Source: an uncultured Kiloniellaceae bacterium (GTDB lineage Bacteria > Pseudomonadota > Alphaproteobacteria > Kiloniellales > Kiloniellaceae). Taken from it: a stretch of DNA of 64,000 nt. Shown here piece by piece: positions 1 through 8,947 of the stretch. The position numbers and the translations under genes were made by a program. The stretch spans positions 1 to 64,000 of the forward strand of contig CANMQP010000001.1 in NCBI GenBank assembly GCA_947500035.1, written 5' to 3'. Below the pieces are notes generated by a model. That model did no database searches. It had not been told where the DNA came from and saw nothing but the letters and a program-made list of their open reading frames with translations. The stretch's first letter is position 1; every line of letters starts with the position of its first letter.

Positions 1-164
1 AACCGCAGGGGTGTTTACACGCAGGCAAAGCAACTAAACGGCAGAATTCCTAGGGTTGTAGAGATTGTTTTATTTCTGTTACCGCCAAGCCGCAGAGAAG
101 ACCACGCCACCGGTCTATGAGAGCGAGCGGAAACACCGATTCGGTCGCTGCAAACCTGGTCGCT

Positions 165-1346
165 TCAGGGCCTCTCTGCCGATGCGCCGCCCCCGATCTG
201 GATGAAGGTCTCGGTGTAGAAGCCATTGAACCTGGACGCCGCCGAGGAGCTGTAGGCGCCCATGCGCTCGATCTCGATCCAGTCTCCCTCGCGCACATCG
301 TCGGGCAGCGTGAACTGGCAGGGCAGCACGTCGATGGAATCGCAGGTCGGGCCGTTGATGGTGAAACGCGCGGAGGTCGGCGAAGCTTCGCCCGCCAGGC
401 GGATCAGCCGCGCCGGCGGCTCGATACCGATCATGCCGAGCTCCGAAAGGCTGCCGTAAATCCCGTCGTTGATGTAAAGCTGCTCCCCCTTGCGCAGGTG
501 CACCTGGGTCAGCAGCGAGCAGCCCTCCGCCACCAATGCCCTGCCCGGCTCACAGAGCAGTTCAAGGTCAGGGCCGAGCTCCAGCGCGGCGACGCCCGCG
601 CGGATTGCTGCGAAGAAGTCTTCCAGGGGCGGCGCTTCGACATTGGCATAGCTGACCGGGAAGCCGCCGCCCACATCCAGGCAGGAGATCTCGACGCCCG
701 CCATCTCGATCACCTCGCCCACGATCTTGAGCGCGGTGATAAAGGCCTCCGGATGGCAGCACTGGCTGCCGACATGGAACGCGATTCCCGTGCGGCAGCC
801 GCGCGCCCGGGCCTGCTGCAGGATCGCGGCGGCCTCGACCGGGTTGGCACCGAACTTGGAAGAAAGATGCAACAGGGTGCCCTCGGCCGGCGGCGTGATC
901 ACGCGCACCAGGATGACCAGTTCGCCGAAGTCGGCCTCCGTTCCCCCGGCGATCCGGGTTTCCTCCAGGATCTTTTCCAGCTCGTCCGGGTGATCGACCA
1001 CATAGTGGGTCAGGCCGTAAACCCGCCGCGCGGTCTTGATCACCGAACGTCCCTTGACCGGATGCATGAAGTAGCAGGCGGCGTCTTCATAGGTCTCGGC
1101 GACCTGGGCGATTTCCGGCAGCGAGGCCGTATCGAAGTGCCGGACTCCGGCCTCGTAAAGACAGCTCAGAACCAGCGGATGCGGGTTGCACTTCAGGGCA
1201 TAGAGAACCTTGCCGGGAAAGCCCGCGAGGAAACGCCGGGTGACGTCCCGGATCAGATCCGGACGCAGGCAGAAAATCGGGTAGCTGGGCTCCAGCGCCC
1301 GCACCACGGCGTCGGCGTCGGCGAAGCGTCGAGCATCCTTGCGCAA
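165..1346 (-). CDS. Ornithine/lysine decarboxylase family, PLP fold type III
   Basis: This 393-residue protein resembles group IV (alanine-racemase-fold) ornithine decarboxylases, which convert ornithine to putrescine and CO2 in the cytoplasm. Visible motifs are ALKCNPHP near residue 50 (PLP lysine), FHVGSQ (about 190), DVGGGFP (about 225), EPGRALV (phosphate-binding region), GPTCDS (the active-site cysteine region of this family) and GAYSSS near the end. The length suits the family. The start used is TTG at 1346 with no clear ribosome site; GTG codons a few residues further in are alternatives. It stands alone, about 220 bp downstream of the malonyl-CoA decarboxylase gene on the same strand. 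Ornithine is the best-guess substrate; lysine or a dual specificity cannot be excluded from sequence. Confidence 0.85.
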   Translation of the reverse strand: MRKDARRFADADAVVRALEPSYPIFCLRPDLIRDVTRRFLAGFPGKVLYALKCNPHPLVLSCLYEAGVRHFDTASLPEIAQVAETYEDAACYFMHPVKGRSVIKTARRVYGLTHYVVDHPDELEKILEETRIAGGTEADFGELVILVRVITPPAEGTLLHLSSKFGANPVEAAAILQQARARGCRTGIAFHVGSQCCHPEAFITALKIVGEVIEMAGVEISCLDVGGGFPVSYANVEAPPLEDFFAAIRAGVAALELGPDLELLCEPGRALVAEGCSLLTQVHLRKGEQLYINDGIYGSLSELGMIGIEPPARLIRLAGEASPTSARFTINGPTCDSIDVLPCQFTLPDDVREGDWIEIERMGAYSSSAASRFNGFYTETFIQIGGGASAERP

Positions 1347-1569
1347 AAGCTTTGACCTTGTTCTGAATCGGTCGTCAGATACTAACCGGTATCACGAAAA
1401 TCCACCGCCTCACCCGGGCGGGCGCGGGCAAAAAGCCACAGGCCGGGGGGTAAGTCCAGCCCGCTTTCGAAAGCTGTGACATTTGTATGTCATAACGAAA
1501 AGCTGCGGGCCAATTCTAGGGGCCAATTCTGTGGACAGATTTTGCGGGCAGATTCGAAAAGACGCTCCG

Positions 1570-3036
1570 CTATTTCCGAAGGATATTGAGCCGCTTCTTA
1601 GCCTCTGCGTCCACATCCTTGAAAGATCTGGCGAGGGCCTTGATCTCGCTGCCGATGGCAATACGGTGATCCTTCATATAGGCTTCGTGGTTTTTCTCAA
1701 TATCTTCAAGGATATAGCGGTAGTTCACCATGATCCCGGCGGACTGTTTTATGCCGTTTTGAGAGCTGTCGCCCAGCCAGTTCATATGCTCCAGACGCGC
1801 GCCGTTCTTCAGGTGAAAACGGGCCACGGGGTCGACGGGAAAGCCCTTGGCCTGGCGGGCATGGAAATAAGCCGTGCACAGCCGCATCAAGGGCGCGCGC
1901 AAAGTCTCTTCGGTGACCTTATCCTGGAACCAGTTTTCGACCGCCAGGATGGTATCGAGCGCGTCCAGGGTCTTCTCCTTCTCACCAAGCGCCCGGATGC
2001 CGTCGCGTTCGTTATCCTGCAGGAAAACATCAATCTTTTCGGGATCCCCGTCTCTCAGCCACTTGCGGAAACCGGGGACGGGAGAGAGGGTCGAGAAGAC
2101 CTTGAGGCCCGGCAGGTCATGGGCAAGCGACTGCACCGCCTGTTTGATCAGATGGTCGCCGAAGGTCACGCCGCGCAGGCCGCGCTGCGTGTTGGAAATC
2201 GAGTAGAAGATCGCCGTATCCGCCGCGCCCGGATCGGCCTGCGGCGCACTCTCGTCCAGCAGGGTCTGGACGTTTCGGGCGATGCCCTTGACCAGCGCGA
2301 CCTCGATGAAAGTCAGAGGTTCCTCGGGCATCCGCGGGTGGAACAGCGCGAAGCAGCGCCGGTCGGAATCCAGCCGGTTGCGCAGATCGTCCCAGGAGCG
2401 GATCTCGTGCACCGCCTCATAGGCGATGAGTTTTTCCAGCAGCGCCGCGGGAGAATCCCAGGTGATCCGCAGCATGTCGAGAAATCCCGGATCGAACCAG
2501 GAGGACAAGAGATCCCGCAGGTCGTGATCCAGCCCGCGCAGATAGGGATCGCCGTTGCTCAAATGCAGCAGGTCGGCACGCAGGTCCACAAGGAATTTGA
2601 CGCCTTCCGGTAAGCCATTGAACTGTTTGAGAAGTCTGACCCGCGGTGGGATCACGACCCGGCGCAGGCGCTCTTCGGCCTCGAGCTTCGCGTCCGGATC
2701 GGCCTCGAACTGGTAGTCCGAGATGGCCTTGGCCACCAGATCGGGATCGAGCGCGTATTCGCGTGCCAGAGTCGCGAGGAAATCCGCGCGCCCCTGCGCG
2801 TCCAGCTCCAGGTAGCTCTCCCCCAGCTCAGCTGCCCGCATGCGCGCGGAGACCTCGCCGCCGCGCGCTTCCAGGCATTCCGCCATGAGCTTGCGGATGG
2901 TCTTCTTGTCGCCATTGGCCGAGGGCACCGCCTTGAGCCCGACCGAACGCGCGGCGCTCTGGGCAATATCCCGCCAGGCACCGGCCAGGTTGGAGAGTGT
3001 CCGCTCTACAAGGGTTTCCGTCTCTGGAACCGCCAT
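1570..3036 (-). CDS. matA: Malonyl-CoA decarboxylase
   Basis: At 488 residues it has the full malonyl-CoA decarboxylase architecture: an N-terminal helical domain (to about residue 190) and a GNAT-like catalytic domain. It decarboxylates malonyl-CoA to acetyl-CoA. Conserved stretches include HPRMPEEPLTFIEVAL (about 255-270), SISNTQRGL (about 295), FSTLSPVPGFRKWL (about 330) and the C-terminal segments HLKNGARLEHMNWLGD and AGIMVNYRY. ATG at 3036 is preceded by a good GAGGTGAAGAG ribosome site. It is the last gene after matP-matQ-matM on the minus strand, 76 bp behind matM. With the MatB-like synthetase this gives malonate to malonyl-CoA to acetyl-CoA, as in the rhizobial mat loci. Confidence 0.95.
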   Translation of the reverse strand: MAVPETETLVERTLSNLAGAWRDIAQSAARSVGLKAVPSANGDKKTIRKLMAECLEARGGEVSARMRAAELGESYLELDAQGRADFLATLAREYALDPDLVAKAISDYQFEADPDAKLEAEERLRRVVIPPRVRLLKQFNGLPEGVKFLVDLRADLLHLSNGDPYLRGLDHDLRDLLSSWFDPGFLDMLRITWDSPAALLEKLIAYEAVHEIRSWDDLRNRLDSDRRCFALFHPRMPEEPLTFIEVALVKGIARNVQTLLDESAPQADPGAADTAIFYSISNTQRGLRGVTFGDHLIKQAVQSLAHDLPGLKVFSTLSPVPGFRKWLRDGDPEKIDVFLQDNERDGIRALGEKEKTLDALDTILAVENWFQDKVTEETLRAPLMRLCTAYFHARQAKGFPVDPVARFHLKNGARLEHMNWLGDSSQNGIKQSAGIMVNYRYILEDIEKNHEAYMKDHRIAIGSEIKALARSFKDVDAEAKKRLNILRK

Positions 3037-3112
3037 CTCTTCACCTCATCCTACATCCGTGCCGCCCTATAACCCTGGTGGGAGACCCGCCGTCCTCAAT
3101 CCTATCACGGAT

Positions 3113-4420
3113 TTATTGCATCATTGTGCGCGGCAGCCACAGGGCGATTTCTGGGACAAGACAAAGGATGATAATTCCTAAAACCATACAGAACATGAAC
3201 GGCAGCGCACCCCAGAGAATGGTCGGCAAACGCACATCGGGAGCGATCCCATTGATAACGTAGAGATTTAAACCCACCGGAGGGGTGATTAAACCGATTT
3301 CCATGTTGATAGTCAGAACCACCGCGAACCAGATGGGATCGAAGCCGGCGGCCTCGATAATCGGTACCAGGGTCGGCGCGGTCATCAGGATCACCGCGAC
3401 CGGCGGCAGGAAGAACCCGGCCACCAGCAGGAAGATATTGATGCAGAACATCAAAACCCAGCGGTTGACCTCAAGTTCGCCGATCCAGATGGCCAGGGAC
3501 TGGGTGATGAAAAGCGACGACATCATGTAGCTGAAGAGCGCCGCGGCGGCGATGATCATCATGATCATCACGGATTCCCGCATGGATTCCTTGAAGATCT
3601 TCCAAAAGGCGAAAGGCCGCCACATGCGGTAGATCACGGCCACCACCAGGATGCAGAACACCGCCCCTACCCCGGCTGCCTCGGAAGGTGTCGCCACACC
3701 GCCGTAAAGCACCCAGAGGATACCGGCGATGATGATCAGAAAGGGCAGTACCTTGGGCAGAATCTCGAAACGCTGCTTCAGAGTGAAGTGCGCGGAACCA
3801 TCACTGAAGCGGTAACCGCCGCGCCAGGCGATGAAGAGCCCCCAGCAGGTGAAGAGCGCGGTCAGCATCAGCCCCGGCAGCAGGCCGGCCAGGAACAGGC
3901 GGCCAATGGAGGTTTCGGTCGCGATGCCGTAAACGATCATGGTCACGGAAGGCGGGATCAGGATGCCCAATGTGCCCCCGGCCGCGATGGAGCCCGTGGC
4001 CAAACCGGCGGGATAACCGCGCTTGCGCATTTCGGGAATGCCCATCTTGCCGATGGCGGCACAGGTCGCCGGCGAGGATCCCGAAAGCGCTGCGAAGATC
4101 GCGCAGGCACTGATATTGGAAACCAGCAAGCCGCCCGGCACCTTGTAGAGCCAGCGGTCCAGCGCTTCGTAGAGATCGCTGCCAGCTCTGGAGGACGCAA
4201 TCGCGGAGCCCATAACGATGAACATCGGGATCGAGAGCAGCGCGAAGCTGTCGATGCCGCCGTAAAAGATCTGCGGAATCACGTCCAACGCGCCCATGCC
4301 GTCAAAGATCAGCAGGAAGCCGACGGCGACAATGCCCAGAGAAAACGCCACCGGTGTCCCGGACATCAGGATCACGATGGTGACGACGGCGACCAATACG
4401 CCAAGGGCCAGGGGGCTCAT
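3113..4420 (-). CDS. matM: TRAP transporter large permease, predicted malonate-specific
   Basis: A DctM-type large membrane subunit of 435 residues with about 12 hydrophobic segments. Family signatures include SGSSPATCAAIGKMGIPEM (about 112-130), GILIPPSVTMIVYG and the late GLITPPVGLNLYVING. It forms the ion-coupled translocation channel of a tripartite TRAP importer in the inner membrane. Its ATG overlaps the stop of the small permease by 4 bp, so the two are translationally coupled. Placement between the binding protein/small permease and malonyl-CoA decarboxylase matches the matPQMAB order known from Sinorhizobium meliloti. The permease at 60324 is a close paralogue, with near-identical runs over the central segments. 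Confidence 0.93.
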   Translation of the reverse strand: MSPLALGVLVAVVTIVILMSGTPVAFSLGIVAVGFLLIFDGMGALDVIPQIFYGGIDSFALLSIPMFIVMGSAIASSRAGSDLYEALDRWLYKVPGGLLVSNISACAIFAALSGSSPATCAAIGKMGIPEMRKRGYPAGLATGSIAAGGTLGILIPPSVTMIVYGIATETSIGRLFLAGLLPGLMLTALFTCWGLFIAWRGGYRFSDGSAHFTLKQRFEILPKVLPFLIIIAGILWVLYGGVATPSEAAGVGAVFCILVVAVIYRMWRPFAFWKIFKESMRESVMIMMIIAAAALFSYMMSSLFITQSLAIWIGELEVNRWVLMFCINIFLLVAGFFLPPVAVILMTAPTLVPIIEAAGFDPIWFAVVLTINMEIGLITPPVGLNLYVINGIAPDVRLPTILWGALPFMFCMVLGIIILCLVPEIALWLPRTMMQ

Positions 4421-4938
4421 GATTGGCGCTCCTCTGGTTTCAGGCCAAAGGGCATGTCACGCCCGGTGATCAGCGAGAGCATGTCCGCCACGTACTGCAG
4501 CGACAGCAAGCCCATGCCCAGGGGCATTGCGATGTAGGGAATCCAGAGGGGCGGCGCCCAGACCGTCTCCCCGTGCCAGTTGCCGACCCAGGCCTCTTCC
4601 CACCAGAGCAAGCCACGCCAGGCAATGATGACACAAAAGATCAGCGAAAGGACCGAGGACAAAAGCGCCAATGCAATCCGGCCCTTATGGCCCAGGTAGA
4701 TCGGCAGCAGGTCCACATTGACGTGCCCTTTGGTGAGCAGGACATAAGGGCCGCCCAGGAAGGTCGCGCCGATCAGACTGAAGGTGACAAACTCATGCTG
4801 CCAAATCGCCGACGCGCCCAATCCGTAGCGTACGATCACCAGATGACAGACCACGACCACCGATGCGATCAGCAGCAGGACGGAGGCAACACCGCAAGCG
4901 ACGGACAGCCGCCGGACAGCTTCGATAAAAACATTCAT
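4417..4938 (-). CDS. matQ: TRAP transporter small permease, predicted malonate-specific
   Basis: A 173-residue DctQ-type subunit with four predicted membrane segments (about residues 15-40, 53-73, 92-112 and 134-157). The second segment is followed by GHVNVDLLPIYL, a typical DctQ feature. It pairs with the large permease of the same TRAP system. It overlaps the downstream matM start by 4 bp and lies about 190 bp behind matP. That gap contains a hairpin, so expression of this part of the operon may be lower than that of the binding protein. Confidence 0.9.
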   Translation of the reverse strand: MNVFIEAVRRLSVACGVASVLLLIASVVVVCHLVIVRYGLGASAIWQHEFVTFSLIGATFLGGPYVLLTKGHVNVDLLPIYLGHKGRIALALLSSVLSLIFCVIIAWRGLLWWEEAWVGNWHGETVWAPPLWIPYIAMPLGMGLLSLQYVADMLSLITGRDMPFGLKPEERQS

Positions 4939-5086
4939 GACTTCAATACTTTATGCTTCAGGAGCAGCGACAAAGCGGTCGCGCCGGGAGGTACGCTGCC
5001 CGGCAGGACGGCAGCGTAATGAGCGAAGACTCAATGGACACGCTCTCGAGAGCGCCAGTTCGTTCTTTAGCAGTCGAGGGAGGGAT

Positions 5087-5109
5087 GCTCGCCGGGCGTT
5101 CCGGCAAGC
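5087..5109 (-). promoter_or_regulatory. Intercistronic stem-loop between matP and matQ
   Basis: Read on the minus strand, GCTTGCCGG and CCGGCGAGC pair completely (one G-U wobble) around a five-base loop, just after the matP stop. No U-tract follows, so it looks like a transcript-stabilising or partial attenuation stem. Such a stem would raise binding-protein mRNA over permease mRNA. Functional role is inferred. Confidence 0.5.
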
Positions 5110-5129
5110 GTCCCCTCACCCACTTGAGC

Positions 5130-6149
5130 TTACTCGACGGCGAGCGCCTTCTCGATCAGTTCCTTACCGCCCGGAACCTTCTCGGCGAAGTTCTTGTACG
5201 AGGACTCCTTGGCGATCGCGACCCACTTGGCGTGCTGTTCAGCCGACATGCCGACGACCTCAACACCGGCCCCTTTGTAGGCGTCGACCAGTTTCTGATC
5301 GAGACCCTTGGCGGCGTCGAAGAAGTAGTCTTCGGCAACCTGACCCGCGGCCATGAAGGCATCTTTCTGTTTGTCGTCGAGCTTGTTCCAGGTCTTCTTG
5401 GACATCAGGATCGGCTCATACATAAACCACAGGGCATTCGCGCCCGGCTCGGTCAGGCAGCTGACCTGCTCATAGATACGATAGGAAACGAAGCTGCCGG
5501 AACTGGTGTTGGCACCGTCGAGCACGCCGGTCTGCAGGCCGGTGTAAATTTCCGAACTCGGCATGGCATTGATCGATGCGCCCGCGGCCACCAGCATCTG
5601 CTCGAAGGCCGGGCCGGCCGCCCGCAGGACCTGTCCTTTGGCATCTTCCGGATCCAGGATGCACTCCTTTTTGGAGGCAAAACCGCCGGCCAGCCAGGCA
5701 TCGGAAATCACCACGACACCGGCATCGTCGATGATCTTTTTGATGTCTGCCATAAAGTCAGAGTCGTTCAACCGCTTCGCGTGATCGTGGTTTTTGACCA
5801 GTCCAGGCATGAGGGTTGAACTGAACTGCGGATGTTTGCCGCTGGCATAATCGAGTGGAAAGGCAGAGACGTCGAGCTGTCCCTTGACCATGGCGTCCCA
5901 CTGCTGTTTTGGCTTGAAGAGAGATTTGCCCGGGTAGACCTGCATGGTCACACCGACGCCGGCCTTTTCGACCTCGCGTTTGATGATCTGAACCATCTCG
6001 TCGCGCACGTCGCCCTTGCCGCCCGGCCATTGGTGCGAGGCTTTGAGCTTGATATCGGCCGCTTGAACGTTTGCAGACAAGGCCACGACCGCGGTCATCC
6101 CAACGACGCCCGCCATCAAACCCGGTAAGAAACGAGATAGATTTTTCAT
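5130..6149 (-). CDS. matP: TRAP substrate-binding protein, predicted malonate-specific
   Basis: A periplasmic DctP-family receptor of 339 residues. The ATG at 6149 was chosen because it follows GGGAGGGA and begins a clean signal peptide (MKNLSRF, a hydrophobic stretch, then cleavage after VQA). The mature part starts ADIKLKASHQWPGG and contains PGKSLFKPKQQWDAM, LMPGLVKNHDHAKRL and the ligand-loop region SSEIYTGLQTGVLDGANTSS. It hands the carboxylate to MatQ/MatM. Malonate as substrate is inferred from the flanking malonyl-CoA synthetase and decarboxylase and from the known S. meliloti matPQMAB locus. A paralogue lies at 62266-63255. Confidence 0.92.
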   Translation of the reverse strand: MKNLSRFLPGLMAGVVGMTAVVALSANVQAADIKLKASHQWPGGKGDVRDEMVQIIKREVEKAGVGVTMQVYPGKSLFKPKQQWDAMVKGQLDVSAFPLDYASGKHPQFSSTLMPGLVKNHDHAKRLNDSDFMADIKKIIDDAGVVVISDAWLAGGFASKKECILDPEDAKGQVLRAAGPAFEQMLVAAGASINAMPSSEIYTGLQTGVLDGANTSSGSFVSYRIYEQVSCLTEPGANALWFMYEPILMSKKTWNKLDDKQKDAFMAAGQVAEDYFFDAAKGLDQKLVDAYKGAGVEVVGMSAEQHAKWVAIAKESSYKNFAEKVPGGKELIEKALAVE

Positions 6150-6239
6150 TTTTCCCTCCCATGTTCGCGCGCCTGCCATCAGGCCGCATTGCTTTTAATT
6201 CTGACGGTGAGCCTATCGCGGCTCGATTTATGAGTCCAG

Positions 6240-6253
6240 TCTTGTATACAAGA
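6240..6253. promoter_or_regulatory. MatR-type operator palindrome
   Basis: TCTTGTATACAAGA is a perfect 14-bp palindrome in the 155-bp gap between the divergent matP and matR genes. From memory, the MatR site described in Rhizobium leguminosarum is an imperfect version of the same sequence (TCTTGTA/TACACGA). It could therefore control both directions, including matR itself. Confidence 0.75.
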
Positions 6254-6304
6254 GCGTCATATGTGTATTCTAAACAATACCGTTTGTATGCCTAGGTCTT
6301 ATCG

Positions 6305-6985
6305 ATGAAACAGGAACCAACCCGCCTTGCAGACCAACTCCGAGTCCGGCTGGAGGGCGAGATTCTCTCAGGCGAGCTGGCGCCGGGCGACCGGCTGGAC
6401 GAAACAAAGCTGGCGGCACGCTTTTCCGTGTCACGCACACCGGTACGCGAGGCGCTGCATCAGCTTGCGACCGCGAAGCTGATCAACCTGCGCCCCAGGC
6501 AAGGGGCGGTCGTTGCAGCGGTCACGGTTCAGGAATTGCTGCAGATGTTCGAAGTCATGGCCGAGCTGGAAGCGGTCTGCGCCGGTTTGGCCGCACGCCG
6601 GATGACTCCCGCAGAGCGCAAACAGCTTGAGGAAAGCCACGAGCGCTGCGCCCGTCTGGCCAAAAGCGGCGACGTGAATGCCTACTACCAGGAAAACCAG
6701 GTTTTTCACGAGACCCTTTACGCGGGCGCACACAACGAATTCCTGGAGAATATGACATCCAATACCCGCAACCGCCTTGCCCCCTACCGGCGCTTTCAGC
6801 TTCATCACCCGGGCCGTATCCGCAGGTCGCTCCAGGAGCATGCGTCCGTGGTCGAAGCGATCCGCGAGGGTGAATCGGAACTCGCGGCGGAACGGATGCG
6901 CGGACATGTCAGTATCCAGGGCGATGTCTTCTCCGACCTGGTTTCCGCACTCCCGCCTTCCTATGTCCAGGCAAAGACGGCATAA
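6305..6985 (+). CDS. matR: GntR-family regulator (FCD type), likely MatR
   Basis: A 226-residue regulator. The N-terminal winged helix spans about residues 8-72, with LSGELAPGDRLDETKLAARF and the recognition region VSRTPVREALHQL. An all-helical FCD ligand domain follows (about 80-215) and includes FHETLYAGAHNEFL and a terminal EHASVVEAI segment carrying the metal-ligand histidines usual for FCD proteins. It is divergent from matPQM-matA and upstream of matB, with a strong palindrome next to it. It most probably senses malonate or a related carboxylate and controls the whole locus. A paralogous regulator begins at 63390. Confidence 0.88.
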   Translation: MKQEPTRLADQLRVRLEGEILSGELAPGDRLDETKLAARFSVSRTPVREALHQLATAKLINLRPRQGAVVAAVTVQELLQMFEVMAELEAVCAGLAARRMTPAERKQLEESHERCARLAKSGDVNAYYQENQVFHETLYAGAHNEFLENMTSNTRNRLAPYRRFQLHHPGRIRRSLQEHASVVEAIREGESELAAERMRGHVSIQGDVFSDLVSALPPSYVQAKTA

Positions 6986-7084
6986 GACCTCGGCAGGGCC
7001 GGTTTTATCCCATCACTTTTCGAACCAGCAACAGGGTGGAGCCCGCGCGCGCCGCAACGAGAGAGCTTCGCAGAGATTAAATCC

Positions 7085-8605
7085 ATGAATGAGAACCTTT
7101 ATAGTCTTCTATCGTCCCACTTTCCTGAAGATCTTTCTCAGCGTTTCATCGAAACCGCCGACGCCGCGACCTATAGCTATGCCGATCTGATTATACTGTC
7201 CGGGCGTTTCGGACGCCTGCTGTCAAACATAGGCGTCAAGAAAGGTGACCGGGTCGCAGTCCAGGTCGAGAAGTCGCCCGAAGCCATCTTCCTCTATCTC
7301 GGATGCCTGCGGATCGGCGCGATCTATCTGCCGCTCAACACTGCCTACAAGGAGACCGAGGTCGCTTACTTCCTGGGCGACGCCGAACCCACTGTGGTCG
7401 TTTGCCGGCCGGCAAGCGAAACCGCCATGGGTAAGATTGCCGAAAGCGCCGGCGTCACCGAGGTGCTCACCCTGGGGCAAGAACGCGACGGCACGCTGGT
7501 CGAGCGCAGCCTGGATCTGGATTCGGAAATCGGTTGCGTCGAGGCAAGTCATGATGACGTCGCGGCGATCCTCTACACCAGCGGCACCACCGGCCGCTCG
7601 AAAGGTGCGATGCTCAGCCATCGGAACCTGGGTTCGAACACGGAGACTCTACACAAGCTCTGGGGCTTCCGGCCCGACGACGTCCTGCTGCACGCCCTGC
7701 CGATCTTCCACACCCACGGGCTCTTCGTGGCCACCAACTGCATCCTCTTGAACGGCAGCAGCATGCTGTTCCTCAATAGGTTCGATGCGGACAAGATGAT
7801 CGAGCTGATGCCGCGTGCGAGCGTCATGATGGGAGTTCCCACCTTCTACACGCGGCTGCTGGCGGACGCCCGCTTCACCAAAGACCTCTGCGCGAACATG
7901 CGGCTCTTCATCTCGGGTTCCGCGCCCTTGCTGGAAGAGACCTTCGAGCAGTTTCAGGCCCGCTCGGGCCATAGCATTCTCGAACGCTACGGCATGACCG
8001 AAACCAACATGAACACCTCCAACCCCCTGGAGGGTGAGCGCCGCGCGGGCACGGTCGGTTTTCCCCTACCCGATGTGGAGGTCCGCATTGCCGATGACGA
8101 CGGCAACATACTCGGCACGAACGAGCCCGGCGTGTTGGAAGTCAAGGGACCGAACGTCTTTCAGGGCTACTGGCGCATGCCGGAAAAGACCGCTTCCGAA
8201 TTTCGCCCGGATGGATTTTTTATCACCGGTGACGTGGCCAAGATCGACGAGCGCGGCTACATTCACATTGTCGGCCGGGCCAAGGACCTGATCATCACCG
8301 GCGGCTTCAACGTCTACCCCAAGGAAATCGAGCTCTGCGTCGATGCCGTCGAAGGTGTCGGCGAATCAGCCGTGATAGGCCTGCCCCATCCGGACTTCGG
8401 CGAGGCCGTGGTCGCCGTGGTCACGCGCTCAGGTGCCAAGAACCTCGACGGACAATCCATCATCGACAGCGTGAAGGACGAGCTGGCCAACTTCAAGGTG
8501 CCGAAGAAAGTTGTCTTCCTCGACGAGCTGCCGCGCAACTCCATGGGCAAGGTCCAGAAGAACGTCCTGCGGGAAACCTACAAAGATTCCTTTACGTCTC
8601 ATTGA
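7085..8605 (+). CDS. matB: Malonyl-CoA synthetase
   Basis: A 506-residue acyl-adenylate-forming enzyme that activates malonate with ATP and CoA. The AMP-binding P-loop YTSGTTGRSKGAM is at about 162-174, the ERYGMTETNMN motif at about 299, and the hinge and C-terminal region read GDVAKIDERGYIHIVGRAKDLIITGG. The catalytic lysine motif NSMGKVQK is near the end. The N-terminal half (VAVQVEKSPEAIFLYLGCLRIGAIYLPLNTAY) resembles rhizobial MatB rather than acetyl-CoA synthetases. It sits 99 bp behind matR and supplies the substrate for the decarboxylase encoded at 1570-3036. Confidence 0.95.
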   Translation: MNENLYSLLSSHFPEDLSQRFIETADAATYSYADLIILSGRFGRLLSNIGVKKGDRVAVQVEKSPEAIFLYLGCLRIGAIYLPLNTAYKETEVAYFLGDAEPTVVVCRPASETAMGKIAESAGVTEVLTLGQERDGTLVERSLDLDSEIGCVEASHDDVAAILYTSGTTGRSKGAMLSHRNLGSNTETLHKLWGFRPDDVLLHALPIFHTHGLFVATNCILLNGSSMLFLNRFDADKMIELMPRASVMMGVPTFYTRLLADARFTKDLCANMRLFISGSAPLLEETFEQFQARSGHSILERYGMTETNMNTSNPLEGERRAGTVGFPLPDVEVRIADDDGNILGTNEPGVLEVKGPNVFQGYWRMPEKTASEFRPDGFFITGDVAKIDERGYIHIVGRAKDLIITGGFNVYPKEIELCVDAVEGVGESAVIGLPHPDFGEAVVAVVTRSGAKNLDGQSIIDSVKDELANFKVPKKVVFLDELPRNSMGKVQKNVLRETYKDSFTSH

Positions 8606-8643
8606 GAGCGTCTTCTCGTTTGGGGGCACTTCCTGAGTGACGC

Positions 8644-8943
8644 TCATGAGAAACTATCAGACCTCACTTTCAGGGCCTGTTCCCAAATCGTGACAAACTC
8701 CTCAAGCGTGGTTTCTACGGGCTCAAACTCTCCATATTCATCATTTGCGATCTCTTGAAGGGAGGGCACGGGACAGGTGCCCAATCGAGAACGGTAGCTC
8801 TGACCTTCTGAAGCAAACCCCATCGAACCGTCTCTAAAGACCTCAATCTTTCGCGTTTCGTAACGGTCTGGCCCCAATTCACAGAACAGAGTTACCGGCT
8901 CGTCCTCGAAATCGTGCTTCCATTGAACTTTGATGTATTTCAT
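8644..8943 (-). CDS. Small DUF6881-like protein, function unknown
   Basis: A 99-residue soluble protein beginning MKYIKVQWKHDF. It has a central CELGPDRYETRKIEVFRDGSMGFAS segment and a C-terminal acidic stretch (TLEEFVTIWEQALKV). The overall pattern fits the DUF6881 family as I remember it, whose function is not established. It lies 4 bp behind the gene at 8948-9310 and is probably co-transcribed with it. Base composition of the pair is visibly lower in GC than the flanking matB and argC genes, which suggests acquisition by transfer. No membrane segment or signal peptide is visible. Confidence 0.7.
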   Translation of the reverse strand: MKYIKVQWKHDFEDEPVTLFCELGPDRYETRKIEVFRDGSMGFASEGQSYRSRLGTCPVPSLQEIANDEYGEFEPVETTLEEFVTIWEQALKVRSDSFS

Positions 8944-8947
8944 AGGA

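Noticed and set aside
117-1355. 412-codon plus-strand open frame
   Set aside because: It lies opposite the well-supported decarboxylase gene and its translation is Arg/Gly/His/Gln-rich with no domain character; an antisense shadow.
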